A stretch of 64,000 bases of DNA from Pseudomonas uvaldensis (GCF_021271205.1 NZ_JAIWKS010000001.1:496001-560000), one strand, 5' to 3'; positions 8,200 through 17,999 are shown, numbered from the stretch's first letter. The notes: generated by a model not told the origin, from the letters alone. Translations and numbers: made by a program.

Positions 8200-10184
8200 G
8201 CAGTGGCTCCCGTTACACCCAGGGCTTCACGCACCCGGGTCTTCACCTTGACTCGATAGCGCCGGTCCAAAGCCGCCAGCGCCCCACCCAGGCCGGTGAG
8301 CAGGCCACCGAACCAGATCCAGCGTACGAACGGCTTGACGTGCACCCGTACCGCCCATGCCCCCTCACCCAGGGATTCGCCCAGCGCCACATAGAGGTCG
8401 CGGGTGAAACCGGCATCGATCCCGGCTTCGGTCATTACTGAGTTCTGAACGGTGTAGAGGCGTTTTTCCGGGTGCAGCACCGTCACTTCCTGGCCGTCAC
8501 GGATGACCCGCACGGTGCCCTTGTCGGACGTGAAGTTCGGCCCTTCGAAATGCTTGGCCCCTTCGAAAACGAACTGGTAGCCCCCCAGCTCCATGGACTC
8601 GCCCGGCGCCAGCCGCAGGTCGCGCTCGGCGCTGTTCTGGCTGGACAGGACCACGCCCAGGGCGCAGACGGCAATGCCCAGGTGCGCGATCTGCATGCCC
8701 CAGTAACTGCGGGTCAGGGTTGGCAGGCCCTTGATCAGGCCCTTGTGGCGGGTCTTGTCGAAGATGTCCCGGATGCCGGCCAGCAATACCCAGGCCGCCA
8801 GCACGAACGTCGCCAGCACCGCCCAGTTGAAATCGCCATAGACGATGCCGGCCACCACGGACAAGGCGGCGGTACCCAGCAGCACCGGGGTCAACATGCC
8901 CACCAGCCACTTGACCGGCGTGTCTTTCCAGCGCACCAGCACGCCGACCGCCATCACCACCATCAGGATCGCCATCAGCGGGATGAACAATGCATTGAAG
9001 TACGGCGGCCCCACCGACAGCTTGGCGCCGGACAGCGCATCGAGCACCAGCGGGTACAGCGTCCCCAACAGGATCATCGACGCCGCCACCACCAGCACCA
9101 GGTTGTTGCCCAGCAGCAGGGTTTCCCGCGACCAGAGGTTGAAGCCGACCTGACTCTTGACCACCGGAGCACGCACCGCGAACAGCGTCAGCGAACCGCC
9201 GACCACGAACAGCAGGAATATCAGGATGAACACGCCACGCTCAGGGTCCGAGGCGAAGGCATGCACCGACGTCAGCACGCCGGAACGCACCAGGAAAGTC
9301 CCCAGCAGGCTCAACGAAAACGCCGCGATGGCGAGCAATACCGTCCAGCTCTTGAACACGCCGCGTTTTTCCGTGACGGCCAGAGAATGGATCAGCGCCG
9401 TCCCCACCAGCCATGGCATGAAGGAAGCGTTCTCCACCGGGTCCCAGAACCACCAGCCGCCCCAGCCCAACTCGTAATAGGCCCACCAGGAACCGAGGGT
9501 GATGCCGATACCGAGGAAGGCCCAGGCGACAATGGTCCATGGACGCGACCAGCGGGCCCAGGCGGCATCGAGGCGACCGCCCAGCAAGGCAGCGATGGCG
9601 AAGGCAAACGCCACGGAGAAACCGACGTAGCCCATGTAAAGCATCGGCGGGTGAACGATCAGGCCGATGTCCTGCAGCAGCGGGTTGAGGTCGCGGCCAT
9701 CCATCGGCACCTGGGGCAGGATGCGCTCGAACGGGTTGGACGTGACGATCAGGAACAGCAGGAAACCGGTGCTGATCATGCCCATCACCGCCAGCACCCG
9801 AGCCAGCATGACTTGAGGCAACTGCCGGGAGAACACCGAGACGGCGAAGGTCCAGCCGCTGAGGATCAGCGCCCACAGCAGCAATGAACCTTCGTGGGCA
9901 CCCCACACCGCGCTGAACTTGTAGTACCAGGGCAACGCGCTATTGGAGTTGCTGGCGACATATGCCACGGAGAAGTCATCGACCATGAAGGCATAGGTCA
10001 GGCAACCGAAGGCGAACACCATGAATGCGAACTGTCCCCAGGCCGCCGGTTGCGCCAGGCTCATCCACAGGCGGTCACCGCGCCAGGCGCCGAGCAACGG
10101 CACCAAGGCCTGTACCAGGGCCAGACACAAGGCCAGGATCATCGCCAGGTGGCCCAATTCGGGGATAAAAAGTCCTGCCGTCAT
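8196..10184 (-). CDS. ccmF: haem lyase CcmF
   Basis: A 662-residue polytopic membrane protein that attaches haem to apocytochrome c in the periplasm. Many hydrophobic helices span the protein. The tryptophan-rich haem-handling motif is visible as GWGGWWFWDPVENAS near residues 230-250, with a C-terminal periplasmic domain (about 500-620) before the last helix. The length is normal for the family. It overlaps ccmG by four bases and lies 3 bases after ccmE. Confidence 0.95.
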   Translation of the reverse strand: MTAGLFIPELGHLAMILALCLALVQALVPLLGAWRGDRLWMSLAQPAAWGQFAFMVFAFGCLTYAFMVDDFSVAYVASNSNSALPWYYKFSAVWGAHEGSLLLWALILSGWTFAVSVFSRQLPQVMLARVLAVMGMISTGFLLFLIVTSNPFERILPQVPMDGRDLNPLLQDIGLIVHPPMLYMGYVGFSVAFAFAIAALLGGRLDAAWARWSRPWTIVAWAFLGIGITLGSWWAYYELGWGGWWFWDPVENASFMPWLVGTALIHSLAVTEKRGVFKSWTVLLAIAAFSLSLLGTFLVRSGVLTSVHAFASDPERGVFILIFLLFVVGGSLTLFAVRAPVVKSQVGFNLWSRETLLLGNNLVLVVAASMILLGTLYPLVLDALSGAKLSVGPPYFNALFIPLMAILMVVMAVGVLVRWKDTPVKWLVGMLTPVLLGTAALSVVAGIVYGDFNWAVLATFVLAAWVLLAGIRDIFDKTRHKGLIKGLPTLTRSYWGMQIAHLGIAVCALGVVLSSQNSAERDLRLAPGESMELGGYQFVFEGAKHFEGPNFTSDKGTVRVIRDGQEVTVLHPEKRLYTVQNSVMTEAGIDAGFTRDLYVALGESLGEGAWAVRVHVKPFVRWIWFGGLLTGLGGALAALDRRYRVKVKTRVREALGVTGATA

Positions 10185-10187
10185 CGA

Positions 10188-10643
10188 TCAGCCCTCCTTC
10201 ACGGGAGCAGGTGCCGATTGACCACTGTCTTTCAAAGCCTTGGTCACTTCCGGCGGCATGTATTTTTCGTCGTGCTTGGCCAGCACCTCATCGGCCACCA
10301 CCACGCCGTCGGCATTGAGCTTGCCCAGGGCGACGATGCCCTGCCCTTCGCGGAACAGGTCGGGAAGTATGCCCCGATAGGTGATGGTCACGGTCTTGTT
10401 GAAGTCGGTGACGTTGAAGGTCACGTCCAGCGAATCCCCGGACCGCACCAGCGAGCCCTTCTCCACCATGCCGCCGGCACGGATGCGCGTGTCCTTCGGT
10501 GCTTCGCCATTGGCGATCTGGGTCGGGGTGTAGAACAGGTTGATGTTCTGTTGCAAGGCGCTGAGGGCCAGGCCGACCGCGGCGCCCACCCCCACCAGGA
10601 TCGCAAGAATGATGACAAGACGCTTTTTGCGCACCGGATTCAC
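10188..10643 (-). CDS. ccmE: periplasmic haem chaperone CcmE
   Basis: A 151-residue membrane-anchored OB-fold protein that carries haem covalently from CcmC to CcmF. The start is a GTG (VNPVRKKRL), because the family begins with this basic stretch before the helix at about 9-30. The haem-binding segment is [10 protein letters not shown] with His124 and Tyr128. The GTG overlaps the ccmD stop codon (GTGA), so translation is coupled. An upstream in-frame extension belongs to the ccmD region and is not part of the protein. Confidence 0.93.
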   Translation of the reverse strand: MNPVRKKRLVIILAILVGVGAAVGLALSALQQNINLFYTPTQIANGEAPKDTRIRAGGMVEKGSLVRSGDSLDVTFNVTDFNKTVTITYRGILPDLFREGQGIVALGKLNADGVVVADEVLAKHDEKYMPPEVTKALKDSGQSAPAPVKEG

Positions 10644-10816
10644 TGACCACTCTCCCGGCGCAAACGACGCGCCTCTTGTTGCAGATACCGCTTGCGGGCC
10701 AGGATCGGCACCGCCACGTTGAGGACCAGCACGGCCACGCAAATGCCATAGGCTGACCAGACATACAGGCCATGATGGCCCATGGCGAGAAACTCGCCGA
10801 ATGAAGCGAAACTCAT
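10640..10816 (-). CDS. ccmD: haem exporter protein CcmD
   Basis: A 58-residue single-helix membrane protein that releases holo-CcmE from the CcmABC complex. The sequence [20 protein letters not shown] followed by a helix and a basic Arg/Lys-rich tail is the standard CcmD pattern. Its ATG overlaps the ccmC stop (ATGA) and its stop overlaps the GTG of ccmE. Confidence 0.9.
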   Translation of the reverse strand: MSFASFGEFLAMGHHGLYVWSAYGICVAVLVLNVAVPILARKRYLQQEARRLRRESGQ

Positions 10817-11568
10817 CGAGCGCTCTCCAGGCTGTTCTGTACTTCGGCCTTCACCCAACTGGCGCGGGCTTCGCGCTTGAGCACTTCCAGGCGCATGCGC
10901 AGCAGCAACACCGCGCCGAAGAAACAGTAGAAACCCAGCGCAGTGAGCAGCAACGGCAGCCACATTTCCACGGGCATCGCCGGTTTTTCGGTCAGGGTAA
11001 AGGTGGCGCCCTGGTGCAGGGTGTTCCACCATTCCACCGAATACTTGATGATCGGGATGTTGATCACGCCGACAATCGCCAGAACCGCGCAGGCCTTGGC
11101 CGCACTCTCACGATTGCTGATGGCGTTGCCCAGCGCAATGAGACCGAAGTACAGGAACAGCAGGATCAGCATCGACGTCAGTCGGGCATCCCAGACCCAC
11201 CACGAACCCCACGTCGGCTTGCCCCAGATTGCCCCGGTGACCAGCGCCACGGCGGTCATCCAGGCGCCAATGGGCGCGGCGCATTGCAAGGCAACGTCGG
11301 CCAGCTTCATCTTCCACACCAGCCCGACCACCCCGCATACCGCCAGCATCACGTAGATGGACTGGGCCAGCACCGCCGTGGGAACGTGGATATAGATGAT
11401 GCGGAAACTGTTGCCCTGCTGATAGTCCGGAGGGGCGAAAGCCAGGCCCCAGACCACGCCGATACCGATCAGCAGCAGTGCGGCGATGCTCAGCCAGGGC
11501 AACAACCTGCCACTGATGCCGTAGAACCATTTGGGTGAGCCGAGCTTATGAAACCAGGTCCAATTCAT
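10813..11568 (-). CDS. ccmC: haem transporter CcmC
   Basis: A 251-residue, six-helix membrane protein that delivers haem to CcmE. The tryptophan-rich motif [12 protein letters not shown] is present, and the helix with HVPTA carries one of the conserved histidines. The ATG at 11568 ([10 protein letters not shown]) has GGAAACAGCA upstream; the in-frame ATGs a few codons earlier lack a ribosome binding site. It precedes ccmD with a four-base overlap and follows ccmB after about 95 bases. Confidence 0.94.
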   Translation of the reverse strand: MNWTWFHKLGSPKWFYGISGRLLPWLSIAALLLIGIGVVWGLAFAPPDYQQGNSFRIIYIHVPTAVLAQSIYVMLAVCGVVGLVWKMKLADVALQCAAPIGAWMTAVALVTGAIWGKPTWGSWWVWDARLTSMLILLFLYFGLIALGNAISNRESAAKACAVLAIVGVINIPIIKYSVEWWNTLHQGATFTLTEKPAMPVEMWLPLLLTALGFYCFFGAVLLLRMRLEVLKREARASWVKAEVQNSLESAR

Positions 11569-11662
11569 TGCTGTTTCCATCACGGTCGCGGCTCGCTGTC
11601 ACGCGCCGCAGGGTATGCCTTTACTTCACGGGAAGTGGTCAGTTTTTGACCAGGCCTCATTA

Positions 11663-12331
11663 TTATTCGCCGACGCTGATCTTCAGGCCAGCAGCTATTG
11701 CAAAGGGTGTCAGGGTTATCGCCAGGGCGGTCAGGCTCCCAAGCCACAGCAGATAACCGGTTGCCGGCATGCCTTGCAGCGCGGCTTGCAAAGCCCCGCT
11801 GCCGAGAATCAGGACCGGGATGTACAGCGGCAGGATCAACAGCGCAAGCAACAGGCCACCGCGCTTCAATCCTACGGTCAATGCCGCGCCCACTGCGCCG
11901 AGCAGGCTCAACACCGGTGTACCCAGCAACAGAGACACCAGCAACACCGGCATGCAGGCGGCGGGTAACCCCAGCATCATCGCCAGCAGCGGCGAGAGCA
12001 ACACCAGCGCCAGGCCGGAAAAAACCCAGTGTGCCAGTACCTTGGCCAAAACCAGAAGGGCCAGGGGGTGCGACGAAAGGACCCACTGTTCCAGCGAGCC
12101 GTCCTCGAAATCACTGCGGAAAAGCCCGTCCAGCGAGAGCAGGACCGATAAAAGCGCCGCCACCCAGACCAACCCCGGCGACAAGGTTTGCAACAATTGA
12201 GTCTCGGGGCCAACCGCCAGCGGGAACAGCGCAATGACGATGGCGAAAAATACCAAGGGGTTGGCCAGTTCGGCCGGTCGACGGAACAACAGGCGTGCTT
12301 CGCGGGCGAGCAACAGGCCAAACACAGTCAT
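11663..12331 (-). CDS. ccmB: haem exporter protein CcmB
   Basis: A 222-residue ABC-type membrane component with six hydrophobic helices, partner of CcmA and CcmC. It begins [19 protein letters not shown], a typical CcmB N-terminus, and has the conserved FEDGSLEQW segment near residue 75. A longer open frame upstream lies inside ccmA and has no family similarity; the chosen ATG overlaps the ccmA stop by four bases. Confidence 0.93.
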   Translation of the reverse strand: MTVFGLLLAREARLLFRRPAELANPLVFFAIVIALFPLAVGPETQLLQTLSPGLVWVAALLSVLLSLDGLFRSDFEDGSLEQWVLSSHPLALLVLAKVLAHWVFSGLALVLLSPLLAMMLGLPAACMPVLLVSLLLGTPVLSLLGAVGAALTVGLKRGGLLLALLILPLYIPVLILGSGALQAALQGMPATGYLLWLGSLTALAITLTPFAIAAGLKISVGE

Positions 12332-12963
12332 ACGGCCCAATTCCCCAGATCGATATTGCGGTAACCGGTCGGCATCCGGGCCAATGTATGGTGGGTGGTC
12401 AGCAACACCATGCCGGCGTTTTCGCAGTGGCGAGCCAAATGCTCCTCCAGTTGCGCTACCCCTTGTTTGTCCAGGGCGGTGAACGGTTCGTCGAGAATCC
12501 ACAGCGGCGGGCTGTCCAGATACAACCGGGCCAGGGCCACGCGGCGCTGTTGGCCGGCGGACAGGGTATGGCACGGTACGTCTTCGAAACCGCGCAATCC
12601 TACCCGCGACAATGCCTGCCAGATCGCCTCCCGCCCGACGGGCCGATGCAGCGCGCAGAGCCAGCTGAGGTTTTCTTCGGGGGTCAGCAGGTCCTTGATA
12701 CCCGCGGCGTGGCCGATCCAGAGCAGGTTGCGGGCCAGTTCGCTGCGCTGCTCCTGCAGCGGCTGGCCGTTGAGCAACACGTGGCCAGCGGTCGGTTGCA
12801 TCAATCCGGCCAGCAAGCGCAACAAGCTGGTCTTGCCGCTGCCGTTGGGACCACTGACCTGCACCATATCGCCAGGCGAGAGTCTCAATTCGAGGTGTTC
12901 GAAAAGCAGCCGCAAGTCTCGCTCACAGGCGAGGCCGACGGTTTGCAAAAGAGGACTGGTCAA
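12328..12963 (-). CDS. ccmA: haem exporter ATP-binding protein CcmA
   Basis: A 211-residue ABC ATPase that powers release of holo-CcmE. Walker [10 protein letters not shown], signature LSAGQQRR, Walker B LWILDEP and an H-loop TTHHT are all intact. It is the first gene of the ccm operon. The 198-base gap to the divergent FliK-like gene should hold promoters for both; a TATAAT on the minus strand at 13104-13109 is a candidate -10 but its -35 is poor. Confidence 0.94.
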   Translation of the reverse strand: MTSPLLQTVGLACERDLRLLFEHLELRLSPGDMVQVSGPNGSGKTSLLRLLAGLMQPTAGHVLLNGQPLQEQRSELARNLLWIGHAAGIKDLLTPEENLSWLCALHRPVGREAIWQALSRVGLRGFEDVPCHTLSAGQQRRVALARLYLDSPPLWILDEPFTALDKQGVAQLEEHLARHCENAGMVLLTTHHTLARMPTGYRNIDLGNWAV

Positions 12964-13161
12964 GGGATCGCGGGCCTTATACGGTTCAAGTCGGCGGTGC
13001 AGCGGCCGTTAAAGAGGTGCAGCATAGATGCTTTGAGGGCCTGTTCCACAGAGCTGCGTCAAACAATTGCAAGGTTTTCGCCACTGCCTGAAAGACGGGC
13101 GGCATTATACATGCCGCTCCCGGGTCTAAAGAGAGCTTATTTTTCCAAGGTAAGACCGCAG

Positions 13162-14733
13162 ATGACAGGCGACATGAACATCCTGCCGCTGCCCCAGGCC
13201 ACGGCAACGACACGCACGCCGGTGGTCAACGGCGAGCTGCTCAAACTGTTGACGCCGGTCGAGGGCCTGATCGGCTCCGGCCAGACCGCCCAGGCCGAGG
13301 TCTTGTCACTTAAACAGGCGGACCAGACCTTTCAGCTGTTGCTCAAACTCACCCTGGACAGCGGTCGCCAGGCCACGGTACAGGCCACCAGCACCCAGCC
13401 GCTGCCCCAGGGCACCAGCCTGGCGGTGACCCAGCCGTCCGCCAACAACCTGGCGATTGCCGTGCAGCAGGCCGTCGCGTCCAGCGTGGCCACCCTGACC
13501 CGTATCGACACAACACAGATGCCCGTCGGCACCCTGTTGCAAGGCAAGGTCATCACCAGTCAGGCGCTGCCGCAGGTGCCAGGGCAGCCGGTGGTATACC
13601 GGTCGTTGGTGAGCCTGCTCAACACCGCCCAGGCCGGCGCCACCCTGGATATCGACAGTCCCCAGCCGCTGCGTATCGGCGCGCTGCTCAGCGCCCAGGT
13701 CCAGGATGCCCAGACACTGAAGTTCGTTCCATTGAGCAACCGCCAGGAACAATTGGCGGTGAGCCAGCAACTGGTCACCCAAGTGAGCCGCCAGGGCTCG
13801 CTGGACAATTTGATTACCGTGTTGCAGAACCTGCCCGCCACCGAAGACACCGGTATCGAGCTGCGCGCCGCGGTGACGCGTCTGTTGGCCAGTCTGCCGG
13901 ACGTCCAGCAACTGAGCACGCCCAAGGGCCTCGCCCTGGCCCTGGCATCCAGCGGCGTGTTCCTGGAAAGCAAATTGCTGGCCGGACAACCGCCCGCCGT
14001 GGCGCCGGACCTCAAGGGTGACCTGCTGAAACTGATCGCGCAACTGACACCGGCCCTGCCCGCCTCCACTAACCTGAGTGCAATCATTGCTGCCAACACC
14101 CTGGCCCAGGCACTGCCCAGCTTCGTGCGCAACGCCCTCGGCACCCTCGGTCAGGTCAGCGCCAAGCCGCAACCCACCAGTTTTCCCCTCCCCTCGCGCC
14201 TGTTGAAAGAGCAGGACGACGAAGGCGATCTTGAACACCTGCTGCGCCTCGCCGCTGCCGCCGTGTCGCGCCTGCAGAGCCATCAACTGTCCAGCCTGGA
14301 ACAGACCGGCCTGACCGACGACGGTCGCTTGATGAGCACCTGGCAACTGGAAATCCCGATGCGCAACCTGCAGGATATTGTGCCGTTGCAGGTGAAGTTT
14401 CAGCGCGAGGAAACCCCGCCCCGTGAGCAATCGAACGAGCATCGGGAAGAACGCGAGACACGACAGCAGCTCTGGCGGGTCGAGCTGGCGTTCGACATGG
14501 AGCCGCTGGGGCCGTTACAGGTTCAGGTGCAGCTGCTCAGCGGCAGTCTGTCGAGCCAGTTGTGGGCACAACGGCCTTACACGGCCAGCCTGATCGAAAG
14601 CAACCTGGCCGCGCTGCGCGAACGCCTACTGACCTGTGGTCTGAACGTGGGTGATCTCGATTGCCATCTCGGCACCCCGCCCCAAGGCCCCAAGACCCGG
14701 CTCGAACAACGCTGGGTGGACGAAACCGCATGA
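13162..14733 (+). CDS. FliK-like hook-length-control domain protein
   Basis: A 523-residue protein, Gln/Leu/Thr-rich, with no signal peptide. The last ~130 residues resemble the FliK C-terminal (Flg_hook) domain: LWRVELAFDMEPLGPLQVQV, followed by LRERLLTCGLNVGDLDCHLG. The canonical fliK is elsewhere in this window (35378-36751), so this is a second FliK-family protein. It is translationally coupled to a free FlhB-type cytoplasmic domain, suggesting the two act as a pair on an export apparatus. An alternative ATG at 13174 would remove four residues. The same gene pair is found beside ccmA in other pseudomonads; its role is not established. Confidence 0.78.
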   Translation: MTGDMNILPLPQATATTRTPVVNGELLKLLTPVEGLIGSGQTAQAEVLSLKQADQTFQLLLKLTLDSGRQATVQATSTQPLPQGTSLAVTQPSANNLAIAVQQAVASSVATLTRIDTTQMPVGTLLQGKVITSQALPQVPGQPVVYRSLVSLLNTAQAGATLDIDSPQPLRIGALLSAQVQDAQTLKFVPLSNRQEQLAVSQQLVTQVSRQGSLDNLITVLQNLPATEDTGIELRAAVTRLLASLPDVQQLSTPKGLALALASSGVFLESKLLAGQPPAVAPDLKGDLLKLIAQLTPALPASTNLSAIIAANTLAQALPSFVRNALGTLGQVSAKPQPTSFPLPSRLLKEQDDEGDLEHLLRLAAAAVSRLQSHQLSSLEQTGLTDDGRLMSTWQLEIPMRNLQDIVPLQVKFQREETPPREQSNEHREERETRQQLWRVELAFDMEPLGPLQVQVQLLSGSLSSQLWAQRPYTASLIESNLAALRERLLTCGLNVGDLDCHLGTPPQGPKTRLEQRWVDETA

Positions 14734-15059
14734 CAAGCCACACCGAACCCCGCCAGGCCATCGCCCTCAAGTACGATGGCCATCACGCCCCGACCCTCAC
14801 CGCCAAGGGCGACGAAGCCCTGGCCGAGGAAATCCTGCGGATCGCCCGGGACAGCGAAGTACCGATCTATGAAAATGCCGAGCTGGTGAAGCTGCTGGCA
14901 CGGCTGGAATTGGGGGATAGCATTCCGGAAGAGTTGTACCGCACGATTGCCGAAATCATCGCGTTTGCCTGGAACCTCAAGGGCAAGTTTCCTCAGGGCT
15001 ATGACCCGCACGCGCCGAGTCTCGAGAAAGACGTGACCGATCGCGGCGACGATTATTGA
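14730..15059 (+). CDS. free-standing FlhB/EscU C-terminal-domain-like protein
   Basis: A 109-residue soluble protein aligning with the cytoplasmic part of FlhB just after the NPTH autocleavage site: AIALKYDGHHAPTLTAKGD matches FlhB's AVALKYDPD...APVLLAKGSD, and VPIYENAELVKLLARLELG matches the NEVMLLESPALARSI region. The NPTH motif and the membrane domain are missing, so it cannot be an export gate itself. It overlaps the FliK-like gene as ATGA. It may act as a specificity-switch partner, but this is inference. Confidence 0.82.
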   Translation: MTSHTEPRQAIALKYDGHHAPTLTAKGDEALAEEILRIARDSEVPIYENAELVKLLARLELGDSIPEELYRTIAEIIAFAWNLKGKFPQGYDPHAPSLEKDVTDRGDDY

Positions 15060-15139
15060 CCACGACGACCTTGGGATAAAAAGATCCTGGCTGCTACCCG
15101 ATGCTGGTCAGTCAGGGATCAAACGGCGCTACAACACCC

Positions 15140-15232
15140 GTGGGAGCATAGCTTGCTCGCGATTGGGGCAGGTCAGTCGACAATTGTCTTGACTGGTCTA
15201 CCGCTATCGCGAGCAAGCTGTGCTCCCACAGG
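15140..15232. repeat. REPIN
   Basis: GTGGGAGCATAGCTTGCTCG at the left and CGAGCAAGCTGTGCTCCCAC at the right form an inverted REP pair about 50 bases apart. It lies between the convergent FlhB-C-like and DUF2802 genes. Confidence 0.85.
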
Positions 15233-15250
15233 TTCTGCGACTTGAGGCGC

Positions 15251-15646
15251 TCACCCGCCCCGGTGCAACTTACTCATCAACTCCGCCTCGGCCTGGGTCA
15301 GGCCGCAGGCCTGGGTCAGTTCGTCGACGCTGGCGCCCATGCCGACCAGGCGGGCGGCCTGGGCGAAGGACAGGCTGGAGGGGTCGCGCTGTTCCAGTTG
15401 GGCCAGTTTGTCCGGCAACGGCGCGAGCACGGCACGCAGCTCATGGATGGCTTCGCCCATGCGCACGGTGCCGTTCTGGTAATCGTCGACACGCTTGGCC
15501 AAGTCCTTGATGCGCTGGTCACGCAGCGCATCGCCCTGGGCCTGCTGTGCGGCGATCTGCCGCTGGCCGCGTATGTACGCTAAAAACATCGCCAGCGTGC
15601 CCGCCCAGAACAGGAACAGGACAATGACTGCTACCTCAAGGATCAA
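15251..15646 (-). CDS. DUF2802 domain-containing membrane protein
   Basis: A 131-residue protein with one N-terminal helix (about 3-24), a coiled-coil-like region rich in Gln/Arg/Lys (25-90) and a C-terminal DUF2802 motif with QAARLVGMGASVDELTQACG, reminiscent of a small helix-turn-helix. It is the last gene of the chemotaxis operon, immediately after cheW. The same gene follows cheW in other pseudomonads. Function is unknown; position suggests a link to the polar chemosensory array. Confidence 0.78.
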   Translation of the reverse strand: MILEVAVIVLFLFWAGTLAMFLAYIRGQRQIAAQQAQGDALRDQRIKDLAKRVDDYQNGTVRMGEAIHELRAVLAPLPDKLAQLEQRDPSSLSFAQAARLVGMGASVDELTQACGLTQAEAELMSKLHRGG

Positions 15647-15647
15647 A

Positions 15648-16133
15648 TCAGATACTCTCCAGTTCCGACCACTCTTCTTCGCTCATCATTTTTTCCAGCT
15701 CGACCAGGATCAGCAACTCGTTGTTCTTGTTGCAGACGCCCTGGATGAACTTGGCCGATTCTTCGTTACCGACGTTAGGCGCGGTTTCGATTTCCGACTG
15801 ACGCAAGTAAACCACTTCGGCAACACTGTCGACCAGGATACCGACCACTTGCTTGTCGGCCTCGATGATCACGATACGGGTGTTGTCGTTGACTTCGGTG
15901 GAGCTCAGGCCGAAACGCTGACGGGTGTCGATCACGGTGACCACGTTACCCCGCAGGTTGATGATACCCAGCACGTAGCTGGGCGCACCCGGCACCGGCG
16001 CGATCTCGGTGTAGCGCAGCACTTCCTGCACGCGCATCACGTTGATGCCGTAGGTTTCGTTATCGAGCTTGAAGGTGACCCATTGCAGGATCGGATCTTC
16101 GGAACCCTTGAGAGACGACGCCTTATCATTCAT
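15648..16133 (-). CDS. cheW: chemotaxis coupling protein CheW
   Basis: A 161-residue CheW that links methyl-accepting receptors to CheA. Conserved features are WVTFKLDNETYGINVMRVQE at the N-terminus, YVLGIINLRGNVVTVID in the middle and VDSVAEVVYL. An acidic C-terminal tail ends the protein. It is part of the minus-strand che block, 72 bases after the ParP-like gene. Confidence 0.95.
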   Translation of the reverse strand: MNDKASSLKGSEDPILQWVTFKLDNETYGINVMRVQEVLRYTEIAPVPGAPSYVLGIINLRGNVVTVIDTRQRFGLSSTEVNDNTRIVIIEADKQVVGILVDSVAEVVYLRQSEIETAPNVGNEESAKFIQGVCNKNNELLILVELEKMMSEEEWSELESI

Positions 16134-16205
16134 ACCCTGACCCCTCGAAAAACCGCCTGTGGCGGTGTGTATTCTGCCCCGTGACGCTGCGCGTCGCCGG
16201 TTGTG

Positions 16206-17078
16206 TTATTTCGGTTTCTGGACCGGCTTGGTGCCGCCCAGGTGTTTTGCCCCGCCGCTGGCGATCAGCTCAGCCAACTCGGAAACGTCCAGCAAGGCGC
16301 ACATGTGTTCGATCACCGTACCGGCCAGCCATGGCCGTTGCCCTCGATGGCTGCGCCACTTGATTTCGTTCGGGTCCAGGCGCAACGAGCGACTGACCTG
16401 ATGCACCGCCAACCCCCACTCGTAACCCTGTACCGAAATCACGTACTGCAAGCCCTGGCGAAAATCGTCGCGATAACGATCCGGCATCACCCAGCGCGCG
16501 GTATCCAGTACCTTCAGGTTGCCGGCCTGGCTGGGCAGGATCCCGAGGAACCATTCCGGTTGGCCGAACAACGGCGTCAATTCCTGCCCGGCCAGGGAAT
16601 AAATCGATCCCAGGCACACCAGCGGCACGGCCAGGGTCAACCCGGCCACATCGAACAACAGGCACTCGAACGCTTCGGCGGCCCAGGCCGGACGGTCGTC
16701 GCCCGGCACCGGTGGCGGCGGACTGCTCGGCGGCAGGTGGACTTCCACCACCGGCTTGACCAGGCCCTGCAACAACGGCGCAACGGTCGAGACCGGCGCC
16801 AGGATTGGCGCGGGTGCCTCCATCACTTTCACCGGCGGCTTGACGAACGGTGCTTCGACCGCCGCAGTCATGACCGACTGGCGTGCATCACGGGCCTGCT
16901 CCTCGAGCACGGCCGCTTGAAACTCATCCAACGCGCCTTCGGCTTCGACGGGTTCGGGCGTAGCCTCGACCACGCTCGGCTGCGGTGGCAGTTCTTCGGT
17001 CGCTTCCTGCAGAAGCCCGTCCAGGTAGGACTGCAAGGCCAATTGCGGACGCGAGGTTGTCTTGATCGGGCGGTTCAT
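16206..17078 (-). CDS. CheW-domain protein, ParP-like polar array adaptor
   Basis: A 290-residue protein with a Pro/Glu-rich, probably disordered N-terminal half (to about residue 150) and a C-terminal CheW-like domain containing CLLFDVAGLTLAVPLVCLGS and GLAVHQVSRSL. This architecture, next to a ParC-type ATPase, matches ParP, which ties CheA arrays to the cell pole in Vibrio and Pseudomonas. The start at 17078 (MNRPIKTTSRP) was chosen because upstream codons are outside any family pattern. ParP identity comes from architecture and context. Confidence 0.78.
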   Translation of the reverse strand: MNRPIKTTSRPQLALQSYLDGLLQEATEELPPQPSVVEATPEPVEAEGALDEFQAAVLEEQARDARQSVMTAAVEAPFVKPPVKVMEAPAPILAPVSTVAPLLQGLVKPVVEVHLPPSSPPPPVPGDDRPAWAAEAFECLLFDVAGLTLAVPLVCLGSIYSLAGQELTPLFGQPEWFLGILPSQAGNLKVLDTARWVMPDRYRDDFRQGLQYVISVQGYEWGLAVHQVSRSLRLDPNEIKWRSHRGQRPWLAGTVIEHMCALLDVSELAELIASGGAKHLGGTKPVQKPK

Positions 17079-17158
17079 TGAAACAGTGCACCGCATATGG
17101 ATGTTATCGGCATGATTGCCATGGGACTTGAGCCTGGGAAACATTTAGAGGCGTTCAA

Positions 17159-17950
17159 TCAGGCCACCTGCTGTGAAACGAGCTGCTGAGCCAGCAGATG
17201 CTTGAGCAGTGCCCGGTAAGCCAGCACGCCACGGCTCTTGCCATCGAATTGCGAAGGAGTCAGGCCGGCGCGGCTGGCATCGCGCAGGCGTGTGTCCACC
17301 GGGATATAGCCTTGCCAAATGTCATCGGGATACATGTCGCGCAATACCCGCAGGGTGCCCATGGAAGCCTGGGTGCGCCGGTCGAACAGGGTTGGCACGA
17401 TGTTGAAGGCCAGCGATTGCTTGCGCGAGCGGTTGACCATCGCCAGGGTGTTGACCATCCGCTCCAGGCCTTTGACCGCGAGGTGTTCGGTCTGCACCGG
17501 GATCACCAACTGCTGGCTGGCCGCCAGGGCATTGACCATCAATAAGCCGAGCAGCGGCGGGCTGTCGATGATCGCGTAATCGAAATCCTGCCACAGCTGC
17601 GCCAGACTCTTGGCGATCACCAGGCCCAGGCCGCTCTGGCCGGGCGACTGGCGCTCCAGGGTGGCCAGGGCGGTGCTGGACGGCAACAGTGAAATCCGCT
17701 CGTCACTGGTGGACAACAACAATTGCCCCGGCAACCCTTCGGGCACGCTGCCCTTGTGCAGGAACAGGTCGTAGTTGCTGTGCTCGAGGCTGTCGGGATC
17801 GTAGCCGAAATAGCTGGTCATCGAGCCGTGGGGGTCCAGATCGACAATGACCACGCGCTTGCCCGCCTCCGCCAGCAATCCGGCTAAAGCGATGGAAGAG
17901 GTGGTTTTACCCACGCCCCCTTTTTGATTGGCAACTGCCCAGACTCTCAT
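17159..17950 (-). CDS. ParA-family ATPase, ParC-like
   Basis: A 263-residue ParA/MinD-type ATPase. The deviant Walker A KGGVGKTT is at residues 10-17, with VVIVDLDPHGS and the switch segment IIDSPPLLG. No ParB or parS-like site is nearby, so it is not a plasmid-partition gene. Between motD and the ParP-like gene, it should be the ATPase that recruits chemotaxis arrays to the old pole. Confidence 0.85.
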   Translation of the reverse strand: MRVWAVANQKGGVGKTTSSIALAGLLAEAGKRVVIVDLDPHGSMTSYFGYDPDSLEHSNYDLFLHKGSVPEGLPGQLLLSTSDERISLLPSSTALATLERQSPGQSGLGLVIAKSLAQLWQDFDYAIIDSPPLLGLLMVNALAASQQLVIPVQTEHLAVKGLERMVNTLAMVNRSRKQSLAFNIVPTLFDRRTQASMGTLRVLRDMYPDDIWQGYIPVDTRLRDASRAGLTPSQFDGKSRGVLAYRALLKHLLAQQLVSQQVA

Positions 17951-17999
17951 TCGGATCGTTCCTCCCGGCCGAAACTGGCTCGACCGAGAAATAGCTCGG

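Noticed and set aside
13104..13109. TATAAT as a ccmA promoter
   Set aside because: The hexamer is perfect but no acceptable -35 lies 16-18 bases upstream on the minus strand, so it is only mentioned with ccmA.
15140..15232. REP elements as a CRISPR array
   Set aside because: Only two inverted copies occur at each place, with no regular direct repeats or cas genes.
17159..17950. ParA-like gene as a sign of an integrated plasmid
   Set aside because: There is no ParB, parS or replication gene, and its position in the che operon fits ParC.
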